Assembly (NCBI GenBank): GCA_930972465.1
Contig: CAKNHF010000013.1
Location: 1 to 64,000 of the forward strand
DNA: 64,000 bases
From: an uncultured Lachnospiraceae bacterium
GTDB taxonomy: Bacteria > Bacillota > Clostridia > Lachnospirales > Lachnospiraceae
Direction: 5' to 3'
The translations under genes and the position numbers were made by a program. This document shows, one piece after another, positions 26,028-33,230 of the stretch; position 1 is the first letter of the stretch, and the number at the start of each line of letters is the position of its first letter. The notes beneath the pieces were generated by a model. It did no database searches and was not told where the DNA came from. It saw only the letters and a list, made by a program, of their open reading frames with translations.

Positions 26028-26951
26028 ATGCGGGGGAAAGGAGAAAAAAGATTCAGGCAGACACTTCTGATGCTGACAACAGCATTTTCGCTTCTGCTGA
26101 CAGCATGTGGAACTGTATCCGATTATGAATATACGGATACGGGATCCGCAGATGTTCAGATCCGGGAATATGAAAGTGTCGCCGATGTTCCGGAATACAG
26201 CGGGGAGCCCTATGTCGAGATCAATGAGAATCAGCCGGAATTTACGGAAGAAGAGATTACAACAGAGGCTTTTGAAGCATACAGCGAGCTGGATGCGCTC
26301 GGAAGATGCGGGGAGGCGGAAGCCTGTATCGGGGAGGAAATTATGCCCACGGAAGAGCGCGGGAGTATCAGTGAGGTAAAACCTACCGGATGGAAAAATG
26401 AGAAGTACGATAATATAGATGGAGAATATCTGTATAACAGATGTCATCTGATCGGTTATCAGCTCTCCGGAGAGAACGCAAATGCGGAGAACCTGATCAC
26501 CGGGACCAGATATATGAACACAGAGGGGATGCTGCCTTTCGAGGATATGGTGGCCGACTATGTGCATGAGACAGAGAATCATGTGATGTACCGCGTTACC
26601 CCGGTATTTGAAGGAGAGGACCTTGTGGCCTCAGGAGTTCAGATGGAAGCAGAATCCGTGGAGGATGACGGAAAGGGAGTCTGCTTTAATGTATATGTCT
26701 ACAACGTACAGCCGGATATCACCATTGATTATACGACAGGGGACAACTGGGAGACGACGGAAGAAGAGAGGAACCTGAACGGACAGAAAGAAGAACAGAC
26801 GTATGTCCTGAATAAAAACACACATAAGTTCCACCGTCCGGACTGTTCCGGCGCAGCGGATATAAAAGAAAAAAACAGAGAGGAATTTACCGGCACCAGG
26901 GAAGAGGTGATCACGCGGGGATATAAACCCTGTACAAAATGTAAGCCGTAG
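26028..26951 (+). CDS. Secreted DNA/RNA non-specific endonuclease lipoprotein with C-terminal Cys/His domain
   Basis: The 307-residue protein has a lipoprotein signal (LLLTAC, Cys27), an acidic linker, and a nuclease domain of the DNA/RNA non-specific (NucA/EndA-like) family with YNRCHLIGYQLSGENANAENLITGTRYMN. A C-terminal segment follows, LNKNTHKFH...C...C-TKC-KP, which looks like a small zinc site. It would sit on the outer membrane face and degrade DNA, for nutrition or uptake. The ATG at 26028 has AAGGGAG seven bases upstream; the frame also opens at 26004 without a good site. Confidence 0.85.
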   Translation: MRGKGEKRFRQTLLMLTTAFSLLLTACGTVSDYEYTDTGSADVQIREYESVADVPEYSGEPYVEINENQPEFTEEEITTEAFEAYSELDALGRCGEAEACIGEEIMPTEERGSISEVKPTGWKNEKYDNIDGEYLYNRCHLIGYQLSGENANAENLITGTRYMNTEGMLPFEDMVADYVHETENHVMYRVTPVFEGEDLVASGVQMEAESVEDDGKGVCFNVYVYNVQPDITIDYTTGDNWETTEEERNLNGQKEEQTYVLNKNTHKFHRPDCSGAADIKEKNREEFTGTREEVITRGYKPCTKCKP

Positions 26952-27103
26952 CATCTATTGAGTATTTGCGGAATTAATTTTACGATTTTTACATAGTCAG
27001 GCGAAGAACCAGGTCCGGCATTGACCGCAGGGAGCTGCAAATGTATAATAAGAAATGGACTGATTTCTCCACAGGGGAAAATGAAAGTAAAGGAGACAGA
27101 TAT

Positions 27104-27331
27104 ATGCGCCGCAGTGAAGCACCATTTAATGGAAAACAATTCATATTGAACAAAAGTACAGGGGAAATACACGATCTGGACCGCGAATCTCCGCTGTGCC
27201 GTATTGATAAGACAGAGACGGATGATATTTTTGCCTGCGATACTTATGCGGAGGCTGTTCTGTTTGCATCTGTGCTCGGGATTACCCGGAACGGATGTGC
27301 CCACTGTATTCCGGAGCACCACAGGGAGTAG
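27104..27331 (+). CDS. 75-residue protein related to the C-terminal domain of the upstream nuclease
   Basis: The ORF begins ATG 27104 with AAAGGAG upstream; the frame is open from 27041. Its middle and end follow the pattern FILNKSTGEIHDLDRESPLC ... GITRNGCAHCIPEHH. This is the same order (LNK-x-T-x3-H ... C ... C-x2-C-x-P) as the end of the nuclease gene 150 bases upstream. The two look like copies of one small metal-binding domain, here free-standing. It may bind zinc and help the nuclease or DNA handling (inference). Confidence 0.6.
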   Translation: MRRSEAPFNGKQFILNKSTGEIHDLDRESPLCRIDKTETDDIFACDTYAEAVLFASVLGITRNGCAHCIPEHHRE

Positions 27332-27440
27332 TTCTCGCACAGAGTTTTTTAGGCTGTTCTCTATGAATCCCTGCCGGACCGGTATAAGATCCGGCAGGAG
27401 CATTGATTCCTGACTCAGTTCTTCAATTATATTCAAACAC

Positions 27441-27470
27441 AAAAAAGCACCGTAAATACGGTGCTTTTTT
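27441..27470. terminator. Bidirectional terminator by tRNA-Trp
   Basis: AAAAAAGCACCGTA pairs perfectly with TACGGTGCTTTTTT around a two-base loop. On the minus strand it lies just after the tRNA. Confidence 0.85.
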
Positions 27471-27474
27471 CAAG

Positions 27475-27545
27475 CAGGGGATGAGAGAATCGAACTCCCA
27501 CCAAAGGTTTTGGAGACCCCTATCATACCATTTGACCAATCCCCT
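27475..27545 (-). tRNA. tRNA-Trp (CCA anticodon)
   Basis: The minus strand folds as a complete cloverleaf: acceptor AGGGGAT/ATCCCCT, D stem GTCA/TGAT, anticodon stem GGGGT/ACCTT with loop CTCCAAA (anticodon CCA), and T arm GGGAG-TTCGATT-CTCTC, with G as discriminator base. The 3' CCA is not encoded. A consensus promoter precedes it and a strong terminator follows. Confidence 0.93.
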
Positions 27546-27579
27546 GTACAGCAACTTGTCTTAATCAAGCCACTTGTAT

Positions 27580-27608
27580 AATATACTACGTAAATCATAG
27601 TTTGTCAA
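27580..27608 (-). promoter_or_regulatory. Promoter of tRNA-Trp
   Basis: Minus strand: perfect TTGACA (27608-27603) and TATATT (27585-27580) with 17-base spacing, about 35 bases before the mature 5' end. Confidence 0.75.
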
Positions 27609-28062
27609 TAATTTTCTTTAAAAGTCCGTAAAATATCCGTACCTGTCAGATTTATTGACAGAATACCAGATTATAACACAGAGTATGGTATCAGAGACTA
27701 AGATGATGATAGAGAATATCAAGAAACTCTCCGGTCGCCGGCTTTTCATTTAGCGGATAGGCGGCGAGGCTGACAAGCAGATCGCGGTTTCCTCTGTCCC
27801 AGCAGCAGGAAATGGCAGTACGCATGCAGTGCTCGACTTAATAAAAGATGGCTGATTGTTTTTGTCATGACAGTGACCCTCCCTTCGCAATTGTGGTGCA
27901 TTCTCCTACTTTAAGTTTATCTGGAAAATGCAGAAAAAGAGTTTAAAAGATGAAATTTTACTAAATTCTACAAAAATCGACAAAAAAAGAGACAAAAGGA
28001 AAAAAGAGAATGGCAGTCGGGCGGAAGCTGAGTATAAATTCATACATAAAAAATGAATAGTC
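27609..28062. other. Largely non-coding stretch between tRNA-Trp and degV
   Basis: Apart from the possible broken small gene at 27691-27868, I see no supported gene, RNA or repeat here. The part from 27940 to 28050 is A-rich. Confidence 0.5.
27691..27868 (-). pseudogene. Possible small gene with a one-base frameshift
   Basis: On the minus strand GGGAGGG (27883-27877) stands eight bases before an ATG (27868) that opens MTKTISHLLL. That frame then becomes low-quality, while the next frame reads protein-like sequence (EHCMRTAISCCWDRG...GEFLDILYHHLSL) to a TGA at 27693-27691. The total length is 178 bases, one more than a multiple of three, so a single extra base could have split a roughly 58-residue gene. 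I do not recognise the family. Confidence 0.3.
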
Positions 28063-28091
28063 TTGTTGAGACACTTCAGTATTGATATAAT
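28063..28091 (+). promoter_or_regulatory. Promoter of the degV-family gene
   Basis: TTGTTG (28063-28068) and perfect TATAAT (28086-28091) with 17-base spacing, 60 bases before the start codon. Confidence 0.6.
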
Positions 28092-28151
28092 GATTATTAT
28101 GCCGATCGTATTTCAGATGATCAGGTCAAAGCTGAGATTAGGAGGAAGATT

Positions 28152-29021
28152 ATGTCTGATTATGTAATAACTACAGATTCAAATTCTGATGTACTGCCGG
28201 AATTTATTGAAGAAAACCATCTTACAGTCATACCGCAGTACTATGCGTTTGGGGATACAGTTTACGGAGATGAGCTGAATATGGCGCCCCATGAGTTTTA
28301 TGAGACAATGCGGAACGGAGAGCTGCCAAAGTCAATGGCAAACAATCCGGCCGTGATCCGCGAGCGTTTTGAACAGATATTAAAAGAAGGAAAGAATATC
28401 CTTCATGTCGCATTTTCGAGCGCACTCAGCGGGAGCTGCAACAACGTTATGATGACAGCCGGCGAACTGCTGGAAAAGTACCCGGAGAGGAAGATCAGAG
28501 TGTTCGATTCGCTCAATGCTTCCCTGGGGGAAGGCGTATCCGTCTACCGTGCTGTGGAGCTTCAGAAGGAGGGAAAGAGCATGGACGACGTCTATGATAT
28601 CCTGATGGAGGAACGTGATCATGTGAATGTCTGTTTCACGGTCAATGATCTGTATCATCTTCAGAGAGGGGGACGTGTGTCAAAGACAACGGCGGTTGTG
28701 GGAAGTCTTGTGAACATCAAGCCTATCCTGACCGTAACGGCTGACGGAAAACTGAAATCCGACGGGACAGTGAGAGGCAGAAAGAAATCTCTGAAGACTC
28801 TTGTCAGCAGGATGGAAGAGGCACTGGATCTGGATACATATGGGAAAGACAGAATGGTGGCAGTGCTCCATGGAGACTGTTTTGACGAGGCGGAGACAGT
28901 GGCCGAGATGGTAAAAGAGATGGGATTTTCCAATGTGGTGATTAACGATGTGAGTCCGAGCATCGGCACACATGCAGGGCCGGGAGTGGTAGGACTTGTG
29001 CACTACGGAAAGCAACGATAA
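28152..29021 (+). CDS. DegV-family fatty-acid-binding protein
   Basis: The 289-residue protein has the DegV fold: ITTDSNSDVLPEF at the start, FSSALSGSCNN for the acyl-binding loop, VFDSLNASLGEG, and RGGRVSKTTAVVGSLVNIKPIL. DegV proteins bind fatty acids and, as FakB, present them to the kinase FakA for phosphorylation. No fakA is nearby. AGGAGG precedes the ATG. Confidence 0.92.
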   Translation: MSDYVITTDSNSDVLPEFIEENHLTVIPQYYAFGDTVYGDELNMAPHEFYETMRNGELPKSMANNPAVIRERFEQILKEGKNILHVAFSSALSGSCNNVMMTAGELLEKYPERKIRVFDSLNASLGEGVSVYRAVELQKEGKSMDDVYDILMEERDHVNVCFTVNDLYHLQRGGRVSKTTAVVGSLVNIKPILTVTADGKLKSDGTVRGRKKSLKTLVSRMEEALDLDTYGKDRMVAVLHGDCFDEAETVAEMVKEMGFSNVVINDVSPSIGTHAGPGVVGLVHYGKQR

Positions 29022-29168
29022 ATAAAGAAAATGTCAATGACAGAGAACAGGCACTTTCCATGTGCATCTATGATACGCCGGTAAGTGCCGACAGAATACG
29101 GTTTGCTGCTGACAGGCCGGTAAAGATCGCTGTGGAGAAATATGATATTATAGTATAAAGCGTCTGCA

Positions 29169-29224
29169 TAAAATGCGGGAAGAGGCGTGGTCAGATATGA
29201 CCACATCCCTTCCCGCATTTTTGA
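29169..29224. terminator. Bidirectional terminator between degV and dapA
   Basis: AAAATGCGGGAAG (29170-29182) pairs with CTTCCCGCATTTT (29209-29221), enclosing a second hairpin TGGTCA/TGACCA (29188-29203). Confidence 0.8.
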
Positions 29225-29245
29225 TGATCTGCAGTTTTTAATGAT

Positions 29246-30130
29246 TTACAGCAGACCGAAATCTGTCATAGCTTTTCTCAGAACTTCCTTGTGTGCGTCC
29301 TCCATCTCTGTCAGCGGAGCGCGGAGAGGTCCAACTTCTTTGCCCATCATGTTCAGCGCTGCTTTTACCGGGATCGGATTGACTTCGCAGAACAGCGCAT
29401 TGCACATCGGGATCGCATCAAGCTGCATCCTGCAGCTTTCCGCTGTGTTGCCGGCAAGATATTTGGTAACCATGTCGTGAACATATGTCGGCGCAACATT
29501 TGACAGAACTGAGATTACGCCGATCCCTCCCAGGGAAAGCAGCGGAACGACCTGATCGTCGTTTCCGGAGTACAGATCAATGTTTCCGTCACACAGGTGC
29601 ATGATCTCGGCAACATTTCCGATGTTTCCGGAAGCTTCCTTGACGCCGACAATATTGTCCACATCCTTTACGAGACGGGCCAGTGTCTGCGGCTGGATCG
29701 CACATCCGGTACGGCTGGGAACATTGTAAAGGATCGCCGGGATCTTGACCTCATTGCAGATTGCTGTGTAATGGGAAACAAGACCATTCTGTGTCGCTTT
29801 GTTATAGTAAGGAGTTACGAGAAGCAGTCCGTCGGCTCCGTCTTTTTCCGCCTCTTTGGACAGTTCGATCGCTGTTCTTGTACAGTTGGAACCGGTACCC
29901 GCGATAACAGGAATTCTGTGCTTTACTCTCTCGATCGTAAAGCGGATTGCTTCGCTGTGCTCCGCCTCCGTCATAGTAGCGGACTCACCTGTGGTGCCGC
30001 AGATGATGATGGCATCGGTTCCGCCTGCGATCTGCTCCTCAAGCATCTCGTCAAGTTTATCATAATTGATCTCCAGATTGTCTTTCATTGGTGTGACGAT
30101 AGCCACTCCTGCGCCTTTAAAAATTGCCAT
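29246..30130 (-). CDS. dapA: 4-hydroxy-tetrahydrodipicolinate synthase
   Basis: The 294-residue class-I aldolase condenses pyruvate with aspartate semialdehyde, the first committed step to lysine and diaminopimelate for the cell wall. The Schiff-base lysine is in VGVKEASGN, the Tyr/Arg site in LYNVPSRTG, and the pyruvate-binding GTTGES motif is near residue 45. AGGAGG precedes the ATG. Expression is controlled by the lysine riboswitch and terminator directly upstream. Confidence 0.95.
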   Translation of the reverse strand: MAIFKGAGVAIVTPMKDNLEINYDKLDEMLEEQIAGGTDAIIICGTTGESATMTEAEHSEAIRFTIERVKHRIPVIAGTGSNCTRTAIELSKEAEKDGADGLLLVTPYYNKATQNGLVSHYTAICNEVKIPAILYNVPSRTGCAIQPQTLARLVKDVDNIVGVKEASGNIGNVAEIMHLCDGNIDLYSGNDDQVVPLLSLGGIGVISVLSNVAPTYVHDMVTKYLAGNTAESCRMQLDAIPMCNALFCEVNPIPVKAALNMMGKEVGPLRAPLTEMEDAHKEVLRKAMTDFGLL

Positions 30131-30163
30131 TCTTTCTTCCTCCTTAATATGCTGGTGAACATT

Positions 30164-30188
30164 AAAAGAAACGGCAAGATGCGCCGTT
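30164..30188 (-). terminator. Expression-platform terminator of the lysine riboswitch
   Basis: On the minus strand AACGGC (30188-30183) pairs with GCCGTT (30175-30170) and is followed by TCTTTT. It lies between the riboswitch aptamer and dapA. Confidence 0.8.
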
Positions 30189-30214
30189 CCAAAATATACT
30201 TTCCCGTATAGATC

Positions 30215-30377
30215 AGATAGCTCTCCATCCTGCGATGACAGTCATGTCGTTATTCACGCCATGCCCAAGAATAAAGCTTCAGGTTCTTTACTCTTTCGGC
30301 ATCTTTCCCTTTCGAATGAGTTCTTCTGCCCCTGATACATCCGTCATCTTACTAATGAAAAATGCAACCTCTATCTA
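30215..30377 (-). promoter_or_regulatory. Lysine riboswitch (L-box) controlling dapA
   Basis: The minus-strand leader shows the conserved L-box elements in order: GATAGAGGTTGCA at the 5' end, AGTAAGATGACGG, GGGAAAGATGCCGAAAG, CTTGGGCATGGC, GACTGTCATCG, and a closing GGATGGAGAGCTATCT whose end pairs with the start to form the P1 stem. Lysine binding should favour the terminator at 30164-30188 and turn dapA off. The promoter at 30397-30425 places the transcript start just before it. Confidence 0.88.
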
Positions 30378-30396
30378 CGTTTCTGTATTTAATGAA

Positions 30397-30425
30397 ATCA
30401 TAACACTGCTGTAAAGTGATGTCAA
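30397..30425 (-). promoter_or_regulatory. Promoter of dapA
   Basis: Minus strand: perfect TTGACA (30425-30420), 17 bases, TATGAT (30402-30397). The predicted start near 30390 is just upstream of the riboswitch. Confidence 0.75.
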
Positions 30426-30482
30426 CTGATTTCCCCGGTTTTCTGAGAATGCAGAGACAGCGCAGGATTACTGAATGCGACG

Positions 30483-31457
30483 TCACTGAAGGCTGTTCCT
30501 CAGCGCCGGAAATTCGTTTTTTATTTCAAGAAAGAAAGTATCATCCGGGTTGGAGGCCAGAACATGAGCGACCCGTCCGGAAAATCCGGAGAGATACTCA
30601 TCCGGAGTCCCTTCAAAGCGGATGTGTTTGAGGTGCTCTTTGATTCCGTATTTTCTGATATAATGCCATTCTTTACGCAGTTCCCGGCGGTATTCCCGGC
30701 TGGTCTGAACATGATCATTTACGATGAGCCCTGTCACCTCCTGTCTGCGGGAACGTGTACAGATAAATGTCTTTTTCCCATTCAGTTCAAATCCGAGCCG
30801 GAGAAGAAAAGAGGATACTTTGTGAATCGTCTCATGAGTATCGAAAGAACCGGAAAAAGTCATGTCATCACAGTAACGTGTATACGAGATCTGTCTTTTT
30901 CGGCACCAGTCCCGCATATAGTCGTCAAAAGGCTTCATGACCAGGTTGGAAATGCAGGGCGAGGTGGGCGCTCCCTGCGGAAGAGTACTGTCAAGACAGC
31001 ACAGGTTTGTAAGTAATGTACGCACAGAGGGCGGAAACAAGGCCTCTGGAAATGCATGCTGATATACCTGTATATAGGAAATATTTCCAAAAAAATCATG
31101 AATATCCAGCTTCAGAATCTTTTCTTTTCCGACATGGGGAAGTGCATTTTCTCTGAGAGAAATTCCACTGACGTAAGCACGGGCGCATTCGGATACGGGC
31201 AGCTGGGACAAAACCCGGCGTAGAATCTGACGCTGGATGTATTTCAAAAGCGGATCCGGCTCGTGAAGTATACGGAATCCGCCGGTTCTTTTTGGAATCT
31301 TTCGCAGGGTGTAGTGGTCCTCTGCGTGATTGGAAAGCCCGTATAAAAGGGCAAGACACTTTTCATCGGAAAGACGGATATTTCCGGTCAGTTTCATGGA
31401 CAGCAGAAAATTTTTACACTGTTCATCAGTACAATATTTCCAGAGATCACCGCTCAT
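30483..31457 (-). CDS. Retron reverse transcriptase
   Basis: The 324-residue reverse transcriptase is short and has no maturase or endonuclease domain. It carries the retron-specific signatures: NALPH (104-108, the NAxxH motif of region X) and VTG (241-243, region Y). The polymerase residues are Asp118 in LKLDIHDFF, LPQGAPTSP (159-167) and the catalytic YCDD (195-198). It would prime on a branched guanosine of the adjacent non-coding RNA and make multicopy single-stranded DNA. The ATG has GGAG upstream and lies 54 bases after the RNA. No effector gene of a known retron type adjoins it: dapA follows and purine genes precede on the other strand. Confidence 0.92.
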   Translation of the reverse strand: MSGDLWKYCTDEQCKNFLLSMKLTGNIRLSDEKCLALLYGLSNHAEDHYTLRKIPKRTGGFRILHEPDPLLKYIQRQILRRVLSQLPVSECARAYVSGISLRENALPHVGKEKILKLDIHDFFGNISYIQVYQHAFPEALFPPSVRTLLTNLCCLDSTLPQGAPTSPCISNLVMKPFDDYMRDWCRKRQISYTRYCDDMTFSGSFDTHETIHKVSSFLLRLGFELNGKKTFICTRSRRQEVTGLIVNDHVQTSREYRRELRKEWHYIRKYGIKEHLKHIRFEGTPDEYLSGFSGRVAHVLASNPDDTFFLEIKNEFPALRNSLQ

Positions 31458-31511
31458 AAGACGACTCCTTTAAATGGATTGCTGAATATTACAGGGGAAC
31501 GGCAGGAAAAC

Positions 31512-31707
31512 GACCGGGAACACTTTATGGTGATACCGAAGCCTGCGCAGGTGTACGAGTGCCGCAGGCACCTTAGCACATGGCACATGTGCGGATGTAC
31601 ACTGCAGCAGGCGAAGGGACGGCTTCATGCCGTATTACCGCATATAAAATGACAGGAAAGCGACTCGCTTCCCTTCACGAAATTTCCGTGAAACGCTGTT
31701 CCCGGTC
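31512..31707 (-). ncRNA. Retron non-coding RNA (msr-msd)
   Basis: Perfect 11-nt inverted repeats flank the RNA: TGTTCCCGGTC at 31697-31707 (a1 side) and GACCGGGAACA at 31512-31522 (a2 side) on the plus strand. Reading the minus strand 5' to 3', an AGCG just after a1 offers a branch guanosine (near 31696). Three short hairpins follow (31674-31692, 31655-31672, 31619-31633). A long msd stem comes last, with arms 31541-31556 and 31597-31612, carrying two perfect inner hairpins (31559-31571 and 31576-31592). The order a1-msr-msd-a2-RT is that of known retrons. Exact branch point and msd ends are inferred. Confidence 0.85.
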
Positions 31708-31717
31708 TATGTGTTCC

Positions 31718-31746
31718 AATATAACACAGCACCGGTAAAAAAGGAA
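31718..31746 (-). promoter_or_regulatory. Extended -10 promoter of the retron
   Basis: Minus strand: TGTTATATT gives an extended -10 (TATATT at 31723-31718) with a weak TTCCTT at 31746-31741, 17 bases away. The start falls near 31711, four bases before repeat a1. Confidence 0.5.
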
Positions 31747-31795
31747 GATATTTGAAGAGAAAGGAGTGTTGACAGAAAATTCTGAAAACGGTGGA

Positions 31796-31842
31796 CAAAG
31801 GGGCCTGACCCCTTTGACAATTCCTGCGTATTATGGTAAGCT
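31796..31842 (+). promoter_or_regulatory. Palindrome overlapping the candidate promoter of the xdh operon
   Basis: CAAAGGGG-CCTGA-CCCCTTTG (31796-31816) is an 8-bp perfect inverted repeat whose right arm runs into TTGACA (31814-31819). A possible extended -10 TGGTAAGCT ends at 31842 with a 17-base spacer. The overlap suggests an operator, but it could also be a short repeat element. Confidence 0.4.
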
Positions 31843-31959
31843 TAAATCGCCCAGAGTGTGAATGACGAGATTATCATTTGCACTTTTTTTTCGCAGTGAA
31901 CGGATGAAAGGATTTCGATTACTTTAAAATTTGTCTGAAGAGAGGAAAGGAGAGACGCC

Positions 31960-32763
31960 GTGCTTACTATAAGTAATTATGTAAAGGCAAAGACAATCGA
32001 GGAGGCATATGAACTGAATCAGGCGCGCAACAGCCGGATCGCGGGCGGGATGATGTGGATGCGTCTTGGAAATGCCAGAGTAAAGACGCTGATCGATCTG
32101 TCAGGGCTGGGGCTTGACAAGATCGAGGAGACAAACCATGTATTCCGGATTGGCGCAATGTGTACTCTGCGTCAGCTTGAGCAGTGTGAGGAATTAAGAG
32201 AGGCATATGGAGATGGAATAGCAGAGGCTGTGCGCCATATTGTGGGCGTTCAGTTCAGAAATCAGGCGACAGTGGGAGGCAGCATTTACGGGAGATACGG
32301 ATTTTCAGATATACTGACGGCACTGCTTGCTCTGGATACTTTTGTAGAGCTTTATAACGGAGGAACTATCCGGCTTTCCGAATTTGTCAGGAGGAAACCT
32401 GATAAAGATATTCTCCTTTCCGTTATTATAAGAAAAGGAAAGAGGCAGTTCCGTTATGACTCAGTCCGGCGAACGAAAACGGATTTTCCGGTAATTGCCT
32501 GTGCTGTTGTGACAGGAATCGTACACGGCAGGGAATCCTGGTATATTTCTGTGGGAGCAAGACCGATGAAAGCCGCGCTTCTGGAAAAACACTGGGAAAT
32601 ACCGGATGATGCCTCAGAAGAAGAAATCGGCAGATACGCTGAGGAGGCTGCGTCAGAATTTACATACGGAACAAACATGAGAGGCAGCGCGGAGTATCGG
32701 AGGCATCTGACGGAAGTGCTGCTGCGCCGGGAGATCAGCTCTATTCTGGCAGAGAGGAGATAA
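31960..32763 (+). CDS. xdhB: Xanthine-dehydrogenase-type FAD-binding subunit
   Basis: The 267-residue FAD subunit of a molybdenum hydroxylase (CO-dehydrogenase flavoprotein family) has RIAGGMMWMRLG where FAD-binding GG-T-x-L is expected, VGVQFRNQATVGGSIYGRYGFSDIL in the second FAD motif, and a C-terminal CODH-FAD domain. It passes electrons from the Fe-S subunit to NAD or another carrier. The start is GTG 31960 after AGGAGAG. It heads a three-gene set in the order FAD, Fe-S, Mo with three-base or overlapping junctions. Confidence 0.87.
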   Translation: MLTISNYVKAKTIEEAYELNQARNSRIAGGMMWMRLGNARVKTLIDLSGLGLDKIEETNHVFRIGAMCTLRQLEQCEELREAYGDGIAEAVRHIVGVQFRNQATVGGSIYGRYGFSDILTALLALDTFVELYNGGTIRLSEFVRRKPDKDILLSVIIRKGKRQFRYDSVRRTKTDFPVIACAVVTGIVHGRESWYISVGARPMKAALLEKHWEIPDDASEEEIGRYAEEAASEFTYGTNMRGSAEYRRHLTEVLLRREISSILAERR

Positions 32764-32765
32764 AA

Positions 32766-33230
32766 ATGGAAGTGCATTTTGTTCTTAACGGGAAAAAGAG
32801 ATCTGTGGATGTGGGAGCAGATACAGTACTGATGAATGTTTTACGTGACCTGGGGTGCAAGAGTGTGAAATGCGGGTGCGAGACGACGAACTGCGGACTG
32901 TGCACCGTGTGGATCGATGGAAAGTCCAGACTTTCGTGTTCTGTTCTGGCGGCAGGACTGGACGGACATGAGATCACGACTCTGGAAGGAGTGGAAGAGG
33001 AAGCGGCAGAGTTCGGAAGATTCCTCGCCGAGGAAGGAGCGGAGCAGTGCGGTTTCTGTTCTCCCGGTTTTATTATGAACGTACTGGCCATGATGCGGGA
33101 ACTGGAGGATCCGGACATTGATGAGATTCAGGAGTATCTGGCAGGCAATCTCTGCAGATGTACCGGATATATGGGACAGCTCCGTGCGATCAGAAAATAT
33201 ATGGAAGTGAGAAAGGGGGCGCAGTCGTGA
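32766..33230 (+). CDS. xdhC: Xanthine-dehydrogenase-type [2Fe-2S] subunit
   Basis: The 154-residue electron-transfer subunit holds two [2Fe-2S] clusters: a plant-type set CGCETTNCGLC plus a later Cys, and a second set in QCGFCSPG and CRCTGY. It links the molybdenum centre to the FAD subunit in the cytosol. It starts two bases after the FAD gene stops, and its stop overlaps the start of the molybdenum subunit. Confidence 0.93.
   Translation: MEVHFVLNGKKRSVDVGADTVLMNVLRDLGCKSVKCGCETTNCGLCTVWIDGKSRLSCSVLAAGLDGHEITTLEGVEEEAAEFGRFLAEEGAEQCGFCSPGFIMNVLAMMRELEDPDIDEIQEYLAGNLCRCTGYMGQLRAIRKYMEVRKGAQS

Noticed and set aside
31760-31960. Retron effector gene upstream of the ncRNA
   Set aside because: No open frame with a ribosome site fits on either strand before the xdh operon; the region is promoter-like.
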